Source: Caprimulgus europaeus (taxonomy: Eukaryota > Chordata > Aves > Caprimulgiformes > Caprimulgidae). Taken from it: a DNA stretch of 64,000 nucleotides. The stretch spans positions 25,757,834 through 25,821,833 of the forward strand of contig OU015523.1 of assembly GCA_907165065.1 (NCBI GenBank), given 5' to 3'. Shown here piece by piece: positions 12,358 to 25,600 of this stretch (the first letter of the stretch is position 1; every line of letters starts with the position of its first letter). Under the pieces are notes generated by a model. The model had not been told where the DNA came from, searched no databases, and saw only the letters and a list, made by a program, of their open reading frames with translations. Position numbers and translations under genes: made by a program.

Positions 12358-12697
12358 CTCTCTACAACCACCTGAAAGAAGGTTATAAGTGAGGTGGGTG
12401 TCAATCTCTTCTCCCAATTAACAAGTGATTAGACAAGAGGAACCAGCCTCAAGTTGCAGCAGTGGAGATTTAGATTGGATATTATTAAACATTTATTCGC
12501 CAAAAGGGTTGTCAAGCATTAGCATAGGCTTCCCAGGGAAGTGGTGGAGTCACGATCCCTGGCAGTATTTAAAAGACGTGGTAGATGTGGTGCTTAGGGA
12601 CATGGTTTAGTGGTGGACTTGGCAGTGTTAGGTTAGCGATTGTACTTGGTTATCTTAAACATCTTTTCCAACCAAAATGATTCTATGATTCTATGAT
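12358..12697 (+). mobile_element. CR1 LINE 3' end
   Basis: Plus-strand 5'-truncated CR1. Diagnostic blocks are CTACAACCACCTGAAAG, GGACAAGAGG-like (here AGACAAGAGG), TTTAGATTGGATATTA, GTGGTGGAGTCAC and GACATGGTTTAGTGGTGGA. The copy ends in two ATTCTATG-type units at 12681-12697. The coding part is full of substitutions. The subfamily differs from the 4391 copy, since its 3' UTR has the AGTGGTGGACTTGGCAGTGT block shared with the fragment at 51896. Confidence 0.93.
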
Positions 12698-12824
12698 ACC
12701 TGAACAGAATAACCTATTATTATGTACTGCCATCACACAATGATTACAGCCTTTATTTACACAGTTGGATTTGCGTTACAACAAAGTGCACAACTGAGAT
12801 CACAATTAATGTGATCTACTCAAA

Positions 12825-12871
12825 TTTATTTATTTATTTAGTTACTTATTTATTTATTTATTTATTTATTA
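12825..12871. repeat. (ATTT)n microsatellite
   Basis: About eleven ATTT units with an interruption (AGTTACTT) lie about 130 bp downstream of the CR1 tail. Confidence 0.9.
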
Positions 12872-13615
12872 TAAGCTTCCAGTGTAACTGATAGGCTTTT
12901 AACTAAAAAAAGGACACAGGTTCTGTGTTTATCAGCAGCTAGATGTTTCAGAATACCTCTAAAGAACTAGAATCCTTTTTCTCTGTTTTCAAACTTTTAA
13001 GGCTTTCAAGATTATTTATTCTTTAAAACCTTAACTTCTCTATCTACAACACGGCCTGATTCTAGCAGAAGTGTTGTAATGTTGCTATGATTCCCAACCA
13101 TATTTCCTCTGACATAACTGGAAATAATGATATTGTAACAGCAAACCACTTGAGCATTAAGTGTCTGCCAGTGATTTTTGCCTCCCTACGCCCCTCAATT
13201 TTGCAAACTCTGCATATGAAATCTTTAATATTTTCTCACTGATTTCATAAAACTTGTTTTGATTTATTTTGTTTAGTTTTATTTTGTTTTGTTTTCTACC
13301 TAGACCAGTACCTTCCTACATGCTAAAAAGCTGATGTCATCAGCTTTAAACATGCAGTCTGGGACCTGTGGCTCTAAAAAGCACATGCCACTGTTTGAAG
13401 TAAAGGTTTAGCTCCATCACCTTAGGAAGGAGAAGACTTGTATCTCAACAAATGATCATGTCTCAAAAAGTCAAGCAACCATAAAGTGAGTTAGGTAGAT
13501 ATGAGCTTGAGGTCTGCTTCAATACGTTGTTTTCCCCTCTCATGATGTGTCAGAGATGATGTCAGACAAAGAAATCAGCTACAAACACCTTCATCTGAGG
13601 GCATTACATGGTGAA

Positions 13616-13687
13616 CTAATGAGATTTGTTGGAAGCTTAGACCCTGGCTCCCTAATGAGATTTGTTGGAGGTTTAGACCCTGTCTGC
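13616..13687. repeat. 36-bp tandem duplication
   Basis: Two adjacent 36-bp units (13616-13651 and 13652-13687) both start CTAATGAGATTTGTTGGA and match at 32 of 36 positions by eye. The length is divisible by three, so an overlapping open frame stays open. I have no other reason to think it codes. Confidence 0.85.
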
Positions 13688-16600
13688 TCTGAGATTAAAA
13701 CGATCAGAGCACCAAATTACACACGTCCCCTAATTAGGCAACATTGGCATATGGAATTTGTATCAGAAAACACTCAAACCAGCCATGTAGCTATAGCCAT
13801 AACAGCCAGGGATGTTATCACAGTTTTCCTATCTGTAATGAGGACACGAGGAGGGGAAGTGATTTTTTAAAGCTCATCCACAGGGTTTATAGGAGAACTG
13901 TGAGCCTTTGGATATCCCAAATGAAAGACGAATGCTTTCACTGCTAGTCCAAATTCATGGTGTAGCAGCTCAATCATATGTGGTCTGGCTCTCTGCTATA
14001 GAGACACCTTAAAATACACACCAAAAGAAGTGATAGGGTTTTAAAATTGAGTTTGCAAAAGATTTATCTGGAAGACATATTTTGAAATCCAGATTTTCCT
14101 TTATACTCTTCAAAGAACTATGTTCAGTAATTTTGCAGTGGAGCCAACCAGGGATTCAAGTTGAAGCAGCCAAACCAGAGACATTTGGAGAACAATGTTT
14201 TAATCAGCATTTTGTACAGGTTTTGTTAGCTGTTATCTCCCTCGTGCTGGTTGATTACTTGCACTAACCCTTCCTACACATCTCTCAATGTCTTCATTCC
14301 CGCCTCTCCCCAGTAAGGTTTCTAAAATAATATTACTGCTATTGTGCTCACTTGTAATATTTCTTCTCCTTCCTTTCTGTTGCATCTATTTAAAATTATA
14401 ATCTATTCAAGACAGAGGTTGTCTGTTTTTCTGTGTTTATAAATTATGTGACATATGATACCCAAACTGAAGACGGGCCCTCAGGCACTAACAGATGAAC
14501 TTTAGCACTTCTTGATGAAGTGAGTAATGTATCCACCTCACATTTCTGCCAGAGGTCACTGTCATCCTGGAGCAAAGGAAGATACGTGCTTGGTCTTCAC
14601 CCGTCTCACTTCACTGCTCAGGGTATTGACATAAAGAGCTTGCAACTGTCTCTACAAGTTTCTGTGCTAGGCTATGAATTTCAACAATTGAGGAAAAACT
14701 CTTCACCTATCCACATCTCGTAAATTATTTTCCTGAACTGCAGATCTTCATTTCTCAGAATAAAAAATATTATTTCATTATGAGTGTGTTTAGCACTTCA
14801 GAGGAAGAATTTACACAGAATAAATTGTACAGCTCCTTAGGAAACAGTTTCCATCCCTTTGCTGGATCAGTTTGAAGGGAGGTGCTGTAAGAACAGTAGA
14901 AATTTCTTTGTAGCTACAAGAGTGCTTGTGTTGTATCCCCAGCTCTACCATCTCAAAGACCAGAATAATTTAGTAAGTCACAAATGTTTAGAGGGAATTG
15001 TTCAGTGGCCTGAGCATAATTAAGTAAACTCAACTCCTGTTGAGTTTGAAAGCTGGATTTCTGATTGTCCCTATGATGTGAACACCTCTCACTCCAAAAT
15101 ATAACAAATACAACATTCCACTTGTACCGAATAAGTAGGTAATATCACCATTATCTACATTCTCATGGGGTTTAACAGTTAAATAATTGACAGTAGGTCA
15201 GAAATAGGGGTTGGAACACTTTCAGTGGCTTCTTGGTCTCCCTTCCCTTGCTGGCACAGACACCTCCACAGCCCATCTGCCCAGAACACCCTGCTGAGAC
15301 CAGGACTGCTGGGCATGCCTCTCACTCATGCACTTACGCTGTCTCAGGGGTGGAGCATGAGCACAGCAGCCCTGCCTACTACTATCCTCATTTGCAGGTA
15401 GTTTCCAAGGTTTCTGTCTCTGTGTCCTCCATGCTAAATTGCCCAGTCCAAGAAGAGGAGATGTTACTGGCCATGTGGGCAAAAAGGCTACCCAGAGCAC
15501 AAGTGGGGAGGAGGAGTCATGCCCACACTTCCAGCATGCTTCCCTGAGTAAGGGCCATAGTGTTGCTTCAGGCTGGGACATATAGAGAGAAACCCAGAGA
15601 GGAGTTTGGGCTCCAAGGGCTCTTGCTTTCTCCTCACAGAAGCCCATTGTGAAAAGAAGGAAATGGGGAACAGAAAAGACATGGTTTGGGATCCAAGCAG
15701 CTCATAAAGATAAATAACATCCTAATTTCTCTTTTCTTTCATTCCCAAAGGCATGTTAGCCAGCCAGAGCTGAGCTCAAAGATGAGGTAAAAGGAAATGA
15801 GTAGGGAAGTCCTGTGGCAGCAATTAGCAAAGAAAAGGAGCTGGGGGAAAACAATTCTGTTTCTGATCTCCAAACTCTTTTCCTTCTACAGCATTGATTT
15901 ATATCCTTCCTATTGAATTTACCAAGAAATGTCCTCCCCTTCCTACCTCCCGCTCCTGCCCACCACCTTAACAAGTAGTCACCTTACCAGCCTCTAATCA
16001 GCTAAAAGGTGACTCAAACTCAAACCTAGTATCCTACTGGCCACTTTTATCCACCAGCAGTATTTGATGCATGTACTGCCTAATTTACCTCTCAGTTCAA
16101 GTCTGCATGCATGTCCAGGTCTGCATCTTGTACAGTCCTCCTTTCCCTCTGAAGCCAGAAGGGATTTATAAGTTTCACTGAGTACCAGGGGTTAGGTCCA
16201 GCCTGTGAGCTAAACACTAGACACTACAGCTGAACAGCCGTGGATTTTGTTATCAAAAAGGACTGATACACAAAAACAGTCAAACTTTTTCATTTCTGCT
16301 TTTGTTACTGGTCAGGATATCCCTTCATAAATTGTTCTCTGTGTAAATTTATAAGGGCATGGATCAGTACACATGTTTCCAAGATGATTTAAGAACAATT
16401 TTTTATCACTGAAAACATGGAAAAGTAGGCTTATCTATTCTGTATTTTTAATTTGTTTTGGGTAGAGGGGATTCATTTAATCAACCTAGAACTCTCTGCT
16501 TGCCTAATCTTTCTCTTTCTCTTTCAGTATTTCCCAGTCCACATTCCTCTGAAAGTAGAAAGGGCCCTAAGCAATGATATGTTTGAAGTTTACCTGGCAA

Positions 16601-19600
16601 GGAAAGAACTCTTGGACTGAAATGTATGTCCACAGATAAGGTGGGAAATGAACAGCATCATGTGTTACAAAATTTACAGGTTTTACTGCAGGACAGCTAG
16701 ACTGTGTTTTTTCAAATATTGGCTGAACACTATTTACTGATTGCTCTTAGATACACCAAAAAGCATGTAATGGTCTGGATTTGTTTTTTATTTCCTTTAC
16801 GTCAGTGAAATCTTCTTCCTTAACAAAAGACTGGAGAAAATCTTGCTTATTTTGATATAAAGTAGAAAGACTTGAAAAGCAGCTTATGAAAAGCTCTGAA
16901 ACTGAGGCAAACTTAAAAAATAGGATTTTTTAATTTTGTCAGTGAATTAGTTTTGGTAACTTTCACCAACCCTGAAATCATGTATGAAGTGATCACTGTA
17001 TTACAGAAATGATGGATTTATATCTCCTTGGAGAAATTTACAGCTAAACTCTAAAGGTAGTAGATATATTTTGATCTGATGTAGTATAAAATACATTCAA
17101 GGAAAAAAAAAATGACATTTTAAATCATTTACAACTGTCATGTGGTTGGTCAAATATTTTAAAAGCTGAATGCTTATTTAAAAAGTTTAGCAAAACTGAA
17201 GCTTACTAAAATCTTCCAAACACTTTACTCTTTGTAAAAACCTACATAATAATACCTCTTCTGTCAGGCTGTAGGTTATCTTCCACTTATGGTTTCATCC
17301 TATCTCGGCAGACCCTTCCTGTCTCACATTTTGGCTCAGAATATTCCACTCCCTTTTGTTTGAGTAGAAGGAAGTTAATGGTTCCAACAGGAAGACCCCA
17401 CCTTCTCAAGACAAATCAGATGTTATTGTATGACTCATTTTTTTCATAGATAACCTTGATAATATGACATGCACTTGATTTAAAAAAAAAACAAAACAAA
17501 CTAACTAACAACAAAACTCACAAGAGATTTAGCTGAGTTTTGGGAACTCCTCTTTCCTTCCTTTGAATTTTACATACATGTACTATTTTTCACTTTCCTT
17601 CAATACATGAGGAGCTTCCATTTCTCACTGTTTAACAAAGACTGAAAAATAATTTCATCTGTTTTCTCAGTCTTTACATACTTTACAACATGTATTTGAA
17701 GGAAACTGCAATTTTTCATGTGCCTAATAGTACAGCTTGATACCTGCTGGATTAAAAACAGTGGACAACATGGAACTTCAGTCAGTTGCCTACATGCAGA
17801 CTTTTAGACGTAGAGCTTATGTTTCAGGGATGAGTTGGGAGGTTACAGGTAAAACACAGGAGCTACAGAAGCTACTTCATCCCTTCTGGAGTGACATTGA
17901 AGGTCAGGAGGAATACAGTAGAGTATTTAAAAAAGACACAATGCTTATCTCTAGGAAACTAAATTAGACCTATTTTGTTCAAATTAATACAGAAATAATG
18001 TCACCTGCAGCCTTGTTCAGATTTGGTGACTCTTCTGTTAAAATCTCATGCCATTTCCATGACCTGAGACTGTAAACATTTACTATATTTCCCCTTCTGT
18101 AAAAGAATACACCTAGCAACACAAATTAACATAATACAATTAAAAGTGAGTTATGCTAAAGAAAATGGAAGCTCTGTAAGTGTTGCATGTAATTTGGGAG
18201 ACTAAATCCTGTTATGATTACATGTTGCTAGGGTTTCAAGAGAAAGTGATACAGGCTTTTGAGTCTAAATTATTGCAGCAAAAGCAGGAAATATTTTTCA
18301 GCTCTTTATAGCTTTCACTGTGCTACCTGAGATGAACAGAAATCCTCAGGGGTCAAATCCAGAGCAAGACTGTGTGTGAGAGGAAAAAAACATTTAAAAA
18401 AAAAAAAGATTTGCAAAGTAAAAGTAGCTTTATGTGAACTTCTGGAAGTCTTATCATAATTTTAGAGTGTTAATGGCAAAAGTAGATTACAGCTAAGATC
18501 ATGTCTGTTGCATCATGAACTCTATTGTATTAAAAATTTAACTGGTTTGAGATTATAAATCGTACCCACATAGATCAAGGAAACCTTTCATTGGGAAAGA
18601 AGTTAAAGAGGGCCACTGGTTATCTCAATGATCCTTCCTTGGCAGCAGTGGGGTTCACTCCCCGCTTCCCCATGCATCACAAAAGACTCATGCCAGCTTT
18701 TCAGATGGCTCAGCCATGCTTCCACTTGCCTTGACTCATCTTCCCCGTGGGACTACTTGTCCTGCCAGGGAAATTCCAGCTTCAGCTGCTGAAGCAGGCA
18801 GCTGTCTCCCAAAAAGGCATGAAGCTCAGGCTTCTTGGTCTCACTTGAAAGAGGGGTAAGCTTTATGCCTGGGATTTCACAGGTTATGCAGCTGCCTGGC
18901 TATGCAGAGTGCCTCTTTCCAGTGGTTGCCTTGATGGTAAGGAGGACATTGGCTGTGGTGAACTGGGGTTACAGCTTGAGGAAGGGCATGGCCTATTGTC
19001 CTGGGCCACTCAGTGATAAAAAGAACTTTTTCTGTTCCACTGGGAGACCTGGTGATTATTTTGGAATATCCGGCTTCATTGGCCAGGGCAGTGGCAAGAG
19101 AGAGACATAGAGGTTTTTTGGAAGGAATTACCTGGCTCTTTTCCTCTCTTGCAGTACACACTGATGTAATCGGGAATGGGCAGGCAGAGGTGCAGGAGGA
19201 GGTAACCTAGCAAGGAGGGCAAAAACATTTGTTTGTCCAAATCACATATCTGTAAGTCTTCATGTATCAATGCCACAGTTTCCCCATATATCCTTGCCAA
19301 GGATGAGTGAGAGAAGAAGGAGCAGTTACCTTTATGAACTTCCTTTCCCATATTTGCTCCAGGTGAGGAGAGGGGGACAGGAAAATGTGGAAAGAAGCAA
19401 GATAAGGCATGGCCATGAGGTTGGGGGTTGTCAGGGACAACCAGCCCAATATCTGCAGAAGACCAGTGAAATGCCCAAGCCAAGGCTGGGAATGAGCAGC
19501 TCCCAGGGCAATCTTGCTCTGAAGGTCAAATGGCACCTGCAAACATTGAGGGTGAAGCTGTGCAACCTGGACAGAGAAGTATCTGTCAGCTCCAGCTGGG

Positions 19601-20489
19601 CTGTGACACATTGAGTTTGCAGCTCTGCTGGCAAGGATGATGATCTTCAGTGAGCCTCTGTCACTGTAGCCCAGTGGACAGGACTCCAGCTTGCAAGCAG
19701 GAAGGCAAAGGGACTGAGTCACATGCAATAAAGCCTGATGTGGATGGAGGTGTGAGTTAACAGAGAGCAGGAACAATGCCAGTGCCTGGGAGATTGTTCT
19801 GGCTCTCTTTCCCACTCTGGCAACACTGAAGAGGAGTGGTGACAGTTGCCTGGGAAGAATCACAAAGCAGTTTTTCTCTGTCCTGCACAGACAACAGAGA
19901 GCAGGCCAGGAAAGGGCAGAACTAGAAAGAAGGAGGACAGAGGTCCACAGGCTGTCCTCTGGGTTCAGAGACATTATTTACTGAGTCTATTTTAAAAACA
20001 CAGCTTTGCAGCAGAAGCGGGAGAGTGAGGTCTGTGTACAGGGAGAAGGCAGAACAGACCAGGCAGCTTCCTTGCCCTGACTGATTCAGGAAACACTGCC
20101 ATGGAGGCCTTGGTTAGCATGGGGGTGGCCAAAGGGTGATAGGATATTGCTAAGTGTATGGAGGGTGCATGGGCTACCTGGGTGTATGGCTGGGACTTGT
20201 GCTGGTGACATGAGGTGGCTTAGACAGCTGAGCAGTTCCTCAGAAACTGGTAACTCTTGTGGGGAATAGGGCTGGCTCAGAGGTTTGGATTTAGCTAAGT
20301 GTGGGAAAGACTTGTCACTCTAAGAAAGAAGTCTGCATAAATTCATTATCAATACTTTGACCTTGGAGTAATTTCTAAGCATGAAATATCTACCAGTCAG
20401 TAATACTAACATAGTGTAACATATTTCTATCCCCAGCTATTTAGTTATAGCAGTTAATGAATAATTAGGGTAATCATTTAATTGACAAA

Positions 20490-20543
20490 TTGAAAACCTC
20501 TGGAGGTCTCTTCCAACCTAAATTATTCTGTGTATCTATGATC
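20490..20543 (+). mobile_element. CR1 LINE tail fragment
   Basis: A short plus-strand remnant has CTGGAGGTCTCTTCCAACC followed by a decayed octamer tail (ATTATTCTGTGTATCTATGAT). Only the last ~50 bp of the element can be seen. Confidence 0.75.
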
Positions 20544-21601
20544 TTTATTTTTAGGTACATTTAGTTTCAAAAAGCTATTCCAATTACATTGTGATTTCTG
20601 TGTGACATCTGAAAGTTAGATCTTACACATTCTCTCAAAACATTTTTACAGAATGCTAATCTTGGTTTTATATCCATGTTTTACCACTGTTGGACCACTT
20701 CTTATCTCTTGCTTGGAAATTATGAGACAAACTCTTCTCAGGGTATGCAATGATATAGATTCATGGCACTTTGATTTATTTTTTGTTGTTCATTCCTGGT
20801 GATTAACTCTTTTTATTCATGTTCTGTACACTTGACTGTCTTGTGCATGCACATCTGCTGACGTGCAATTTCAGTTAGCATCCTGTTATCCTTCAAAGAT
20901 CACATTGAAGCTGGAAGGAGGAATCCTCCATGAGGAAAACTAATCCTGTGACATTTTCAGCATGACAAGAACCAGGACATGTTGTAATTCTAACCAGACA
21001 GTCTGTTATTGAAAGATGCATGGTCCAATTTCTTGTCTAAAATGCAGCTTTTAATAGGGACCAGAACTTTGGGGAGATAATCTAAGCCAAATTAAACTTT
21101 GCATATTTTGAGGCTTAACTATCACTACATGTTATGTACTTCTTCAATACTGTGTAACTCTTTCACTACTTCCTGCTTGTCATGTAATCTTTGCTGGTTT
21201 TTGATGAAAATCAATACAAATGTTAGAAAAAAGAAAAAGGTGTGACTGTTAGACATCAGTTACACTTTAACACCTTTAAATGAAACTAGTTATTATTGCC
21301 ATAGGGTCAGTTCAGAAGAAAAAAAAAAAATCTTCTGCCTGAAATCTATGGAAGGAGAGAAAAACCTCATATGAGGAATTCAAGGAGAACAGGGGCCCAT
21401 GAAAGAAGGAGCATAGTGCTGGTGTCTGAAGATAAGCTCAACTGACTAGCAGGCTTAGTTTGCAGTGTTTGTGGTAACTTTGGAGACATTTCTGTTAAAA
21501 AAAAAACAAAAAAACCAAACAAAATCAAACAGCAATTTTGCTAAAGGCATGATTGACCAGTCTGTATTCTGTATGTTGGGACAAAATCCCTTTAATAAAA
21601 A

Positions 21602-21629
21602 TGAATAAATAAATAAATAAATAAATAAG
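21602..21629. repeat. (AATA)n microsatellite
   Basis: Seven AATA/AAAT units. Confidence 0.9.
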
Positions 21630-22235
21630 AGGAAATTATGCCAGTCTGCCGGAAATGTTGCCACTGATCTGCATATATTAGGCAGACCAAAGTCTCAGTA
21701 ATACTCCTTCCCAACTAGATCCATCTGGATCACTGAGTTCTGAAATATTAAATAAATCTTTTACCATTTGTATCATGAGTAATATACAACCCAGAACCTC
21801 TGGACCTAGAGAATTTGCATCTTGCAAAAGTCCCAAAGTTTATATTACTGCAGGTGTAAATCACAGATTGCTGTTTACCAAGAAATGCCATGGGTTACAC
21901 TGGCTAGTACCAAATGTTTACATCCTTAATTCACATGTATAGCAGCATTGTTTGTGGAGTAGATTTTCCTTCTGGGAACATCTGAAAAAATTACAAGTCC
22001 TTTTAAGATGACCGCAGTGCTTGTAACACTTAGATCCATTAAACACAGAAAGCTAAAACAAGCCTGTTTCCGTGCTCCGAGTTGTTTGTTTCATTAAGAT
22101 CCCACAGCATTGACAGGACCCTATCTCCAAGCACCTAGGGTTTGACTTCCTGTGCTGAGGGTCAACTTGGAAGCAATGCAGCTGATGGCCTTGAAAAAAA
22201 GAATCAGAACAAGGGTCTTCCCCTTCTTCACTCAA

Positions 22236-22640
22236 GGCTGCTGCTGAGGTGAGGCTCCTGCTCTAGCTCCCGTCCCCTGTCCAAGCTGCAGCCGCAGCCA
22301 CCCTGCAGACACACCTGTGTTTGGGCCTGTGCCTCACCAACCCAGATCAGCACCTTGGTCCACGGACTGACTTCCATGACTTTTCATGTAATTTCTGGAT
22401 GATGTCCATTCCCATCTTTGGACCTGACCTTGTCCTTGCCCTAGGGGCTTCCTTCCTGGGCAGACCTGGGTTCTACGATGGTACCCTGCAATGGCTGGGC
22501 TATGACTGACTCCCATAACTGTCCTCGGCCCATCCCAGACTGCCTTGCTGAGGGCTGAGGGACACAGCTGGTCAGGGAGAGGGGGCACAGGCCTGCTAGC
22601 CCCTCTCCAGCCCTCAGTCCTTGTCAATCACCTTTATCTG
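22236..22640. other. GC-rich block, possibly an unclassified interspersed repeat
   Basis: About 400 bp of clearly higher GC than its surroundings, starting with CTGCTGCTGAGG and ending with CCAGCCCTCAGTCC. It has the texture of an old interspersed repeat or LTR piece, but I found no terminal TG/CA pair, tail or target duplication and cannot name a family. Open frames on both strands (62 and 97 codons) overlap and are probably chance. Confidence 0.3.
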
Positions 22641-25600
22641 GGCATTTAACAGATAAATTAAAAGGCATTGAGTAGAATAGTGTTGATTTAATCTCTCATC
22701 TGAACAGTGGCATTTTATGCCAAGCAGCATTTAACTCTAGCTCTGACCAGATCCCAAGAAAAGTAGAATGCAAAGCTGTGTTCAGATGAGAAATTCCTGT
22801 CAGCCATGGTGAAGCTGGAAGCTGATAGTGGTGATTAACATTTTCCAGCCAAATACAAGTACAATGGTGGAACGTAAAAGAGGTTTATGAGAAGTACCAG
22901 GCTGGTCCTGCTGGAAGCTCCATTCTTCAGTTTTTCCACAGACTCAGTACAACACGGACGGTGGCAATAAATTGGTGTTCTCACTACCCGCCCTCCTGAA
23001 ATGTGTGTTTTAAGCAACAGCTACATGGGGTGGAAAGTTTAGCTCTGTCTTGGTGCCCATTCTATGTTTGGTCTTTTGGCTGAAATCACCAAGGAGCAGG
23101 TTGTGTGAGGTTACTTTACATTGTACAGGTCAGTGTTCACTAGCAGCTGGCATCCAACTACAAAGCCCTATTGCATATGGATCTATGCCCCTCAGCTCCC
23201 TAGATACACCCACAGCAGCCAGTACTGACTTGCCATCACTACCAGCTTGGTCCAGATTCAAATAAATGGTTTGAACTCTATCCACTACAAATCCCTGAGT
23301 CACCCTACTTTATTTCCAAGACGGAGATCCTTTTTGCTGTCCATCTATTGAAGACTTGGACCTATGGATGAAAAATTAAACAAATAGAATGTTTTATGTG
23401 TTACAATGTTAATTTAATCCATGCACACTACATAATTCATTTCATGTTGTCTTCTCCCCAGGTGTCAAGAAATTCCAAACTGAATTTATCTGCTCGTCTG
23501 ACATACACCTGAACATTGATGTTTATAAATTCCTCTTCATACACATAAAAACCCTCCTAAAAGAGCTAAATTTTAAAAATTATATTAACTTTCATATTTT
23601 TATAACATAAACACTTTCATTTTAAATGTCACCATATTGGTGTTTATTCAACAGACCACTGAATCCTAGGTGTAATAATTTCCAAGAAACACAATAGGCT
23701 TGTTTTTGTAAACTAAGAGAGACATAAGACAGATATAGTACTACCAGAAACAACGCTTCCAGTTTTAAAAAAGCTATAATACAGACATAAATAATCCCAA
23801 AGTAAGATTTTATATTTACATCATACACCGTTATTTTTTATAATAATTTTAAACAGGCCACAACCTTTTTTATCCATTCATTGTCTGACACTTAAACCAC
23901 AAGATCCATAGTTAACACACAAACTGACCTTGCTTCTCACTAGTTTCAGTCAAGCTAGTACTTTAGGATAATGCCACCTGATGTATATTTAATTCTTATA
24001 AAACCATGTTTTTTAATTTTCTTGCTGTTTGAGAATCTGAGACATGTGTGAGCTCAGAACAACACCGACATTAATAAAAAGGTCAAATAAAAGTGCTTAT
24101 AATGGGCCAACAAAGCTGGGATCTGAGCCAGACATTTATGGGCTAACTTTGGCATAAAAGTAGACTTTCCACTCTCCTGAAAGCCAGATGTACTTGGTTG
24201 CTCTCCTCATCACTGCGATCAGAATTCTTTGATGATTCTGAAACTAGCAAATTACTATTTAACCAGTTATTCAGTTCCTTCCTTACATCTATACCAGGAA
24301 TTTGAGAATTGTCCTCCTCTGCCCTAGGCTTTATTTCAGATCTGCGTAGACAACCCTCTCTGCTGGCTCTGGAAGAGGAATAAAAGGAGGGACAATTTCA
24401 AACAAAGGCCTCCAACCTCCAAACAAAAGCAGATAAGAAAATACCTGTAACAACCATCACTGGGTTGACACTCTAAAAGAGTTTGTTGAGGCAAGTTAGG
24501 TTTAGGAGAGGAAGAGACCAAATGCTGGGTATACAGTGGAATCCTCAAATTGACCACAATATTAATGGAAATACTGCTGCATTAATTCTTCCTCTGTGGT
24601 TTAGAAATTTTCTTGGACAAACTCTAGTATTAATCTTGCTATGTATTTTTTTACTCTATAGCTAGTGTACTGATTTTAGTGGAAGACTATCTATAAAATA
24701 AGTGGTTTTGCAGTCTAAGTGACTGCTTTGAATGTGTTTGCAAGAAGTTAAACCTGTATTAAGCAAAGGTGAGAGAGCAAAGTGAGCAATGTGATGTCCA
24801 GAAGAGGATGAAGAATGAAACTTCAGATCTTTACCCTAATGCTAAGATTAAGGAGCATACTAATGAAGTGGTTAGTTCCCTACGGATAGTTCTGATAATA
24901 AAATCTAAATGAATACTTGTGAGTCCTCTTAGCCTCCATATAAATTCACACTCATGTTGTCATTGGAATACCTTCTTCCTTCCTTAGAGATTTTCCAGGA
25001 AAAAGAAATGTGGTCCATAATTCAGATTTTAAAGGACTAAACTACTGTATGCATAAAATAGCTGGAGTTTTGTCAATTCCATCCTCACAGTTTGCTCTCC
25101 AGAGCTGAGCTGGCAATGAGAGTGGAAGGAGGTGTCAGAAGTGTTTGCTGCCTTTGGGACAAAAACTGTGGTTCTAAGAATGTGTTTTTTTTCTGGGTTT
25201 TCTGTCTTCCTGAGAGACAAGAAAACAGTACTCATTTCATATTTGGGTCTACTAGCCATAGAAATTTAGACATTATAGATAAAGATAATACCTAAATATA
25301 ATGTGAAAAAGCAAATATTTTACCTACAAAAAAAATAACAAAACTATAGTCTCAAAACCAACCACTTCTTGAGATGGTTTTCTTTTGCCCTGTGAGTTAT
25401 AGACTTTGTTAAGGCGTATTAAAATAAAATAGAAAAAAATGGAGCCAAGTTTACATGAGTGTAGAACTGAAGCTACTATATTACTGTCAGTGGAGCTGTA
25501 TGCTGCGGCTAATTTAAAGGGCAGGCAATCTGCTTTAGAGATTATTTTAAATGAACTTTCACTATTTTAGGATATTCAACTTAAACTTAACTGAAGTTTG

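Larger units (their letters stand above)
12698..20489. other. Non-coding stretch with GC-richer island 18600-20260
   Basis: No gene recognised. It holds an ATTT microsatellite at 12825-12871, a 36-bp tandem duplication at 13616-13687 and two GC-richer blocks (15220-15650 and 18600-20260). The second block contains the longest open frame in the window (235 codons, minus strand, 19267-19974). A 114-codon frame overlaps it on the other strand, and no family motif is visible. The rest is AT-rich unique sequence. Confidence 0.5.

Noticed and set aside
15222..15647. 141-codon minus-strand open frame
   Set aside because: Low-complexity, GC-richer patch with overlapping frames on both strands and no recognisable motif.
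19267..19974. 235-codon minus-strand open frame as a gene
   Set aside because: No domain, signal or family likeness. An open frame overlaps it on the other strand, and the frame is explained by locally higher GC.
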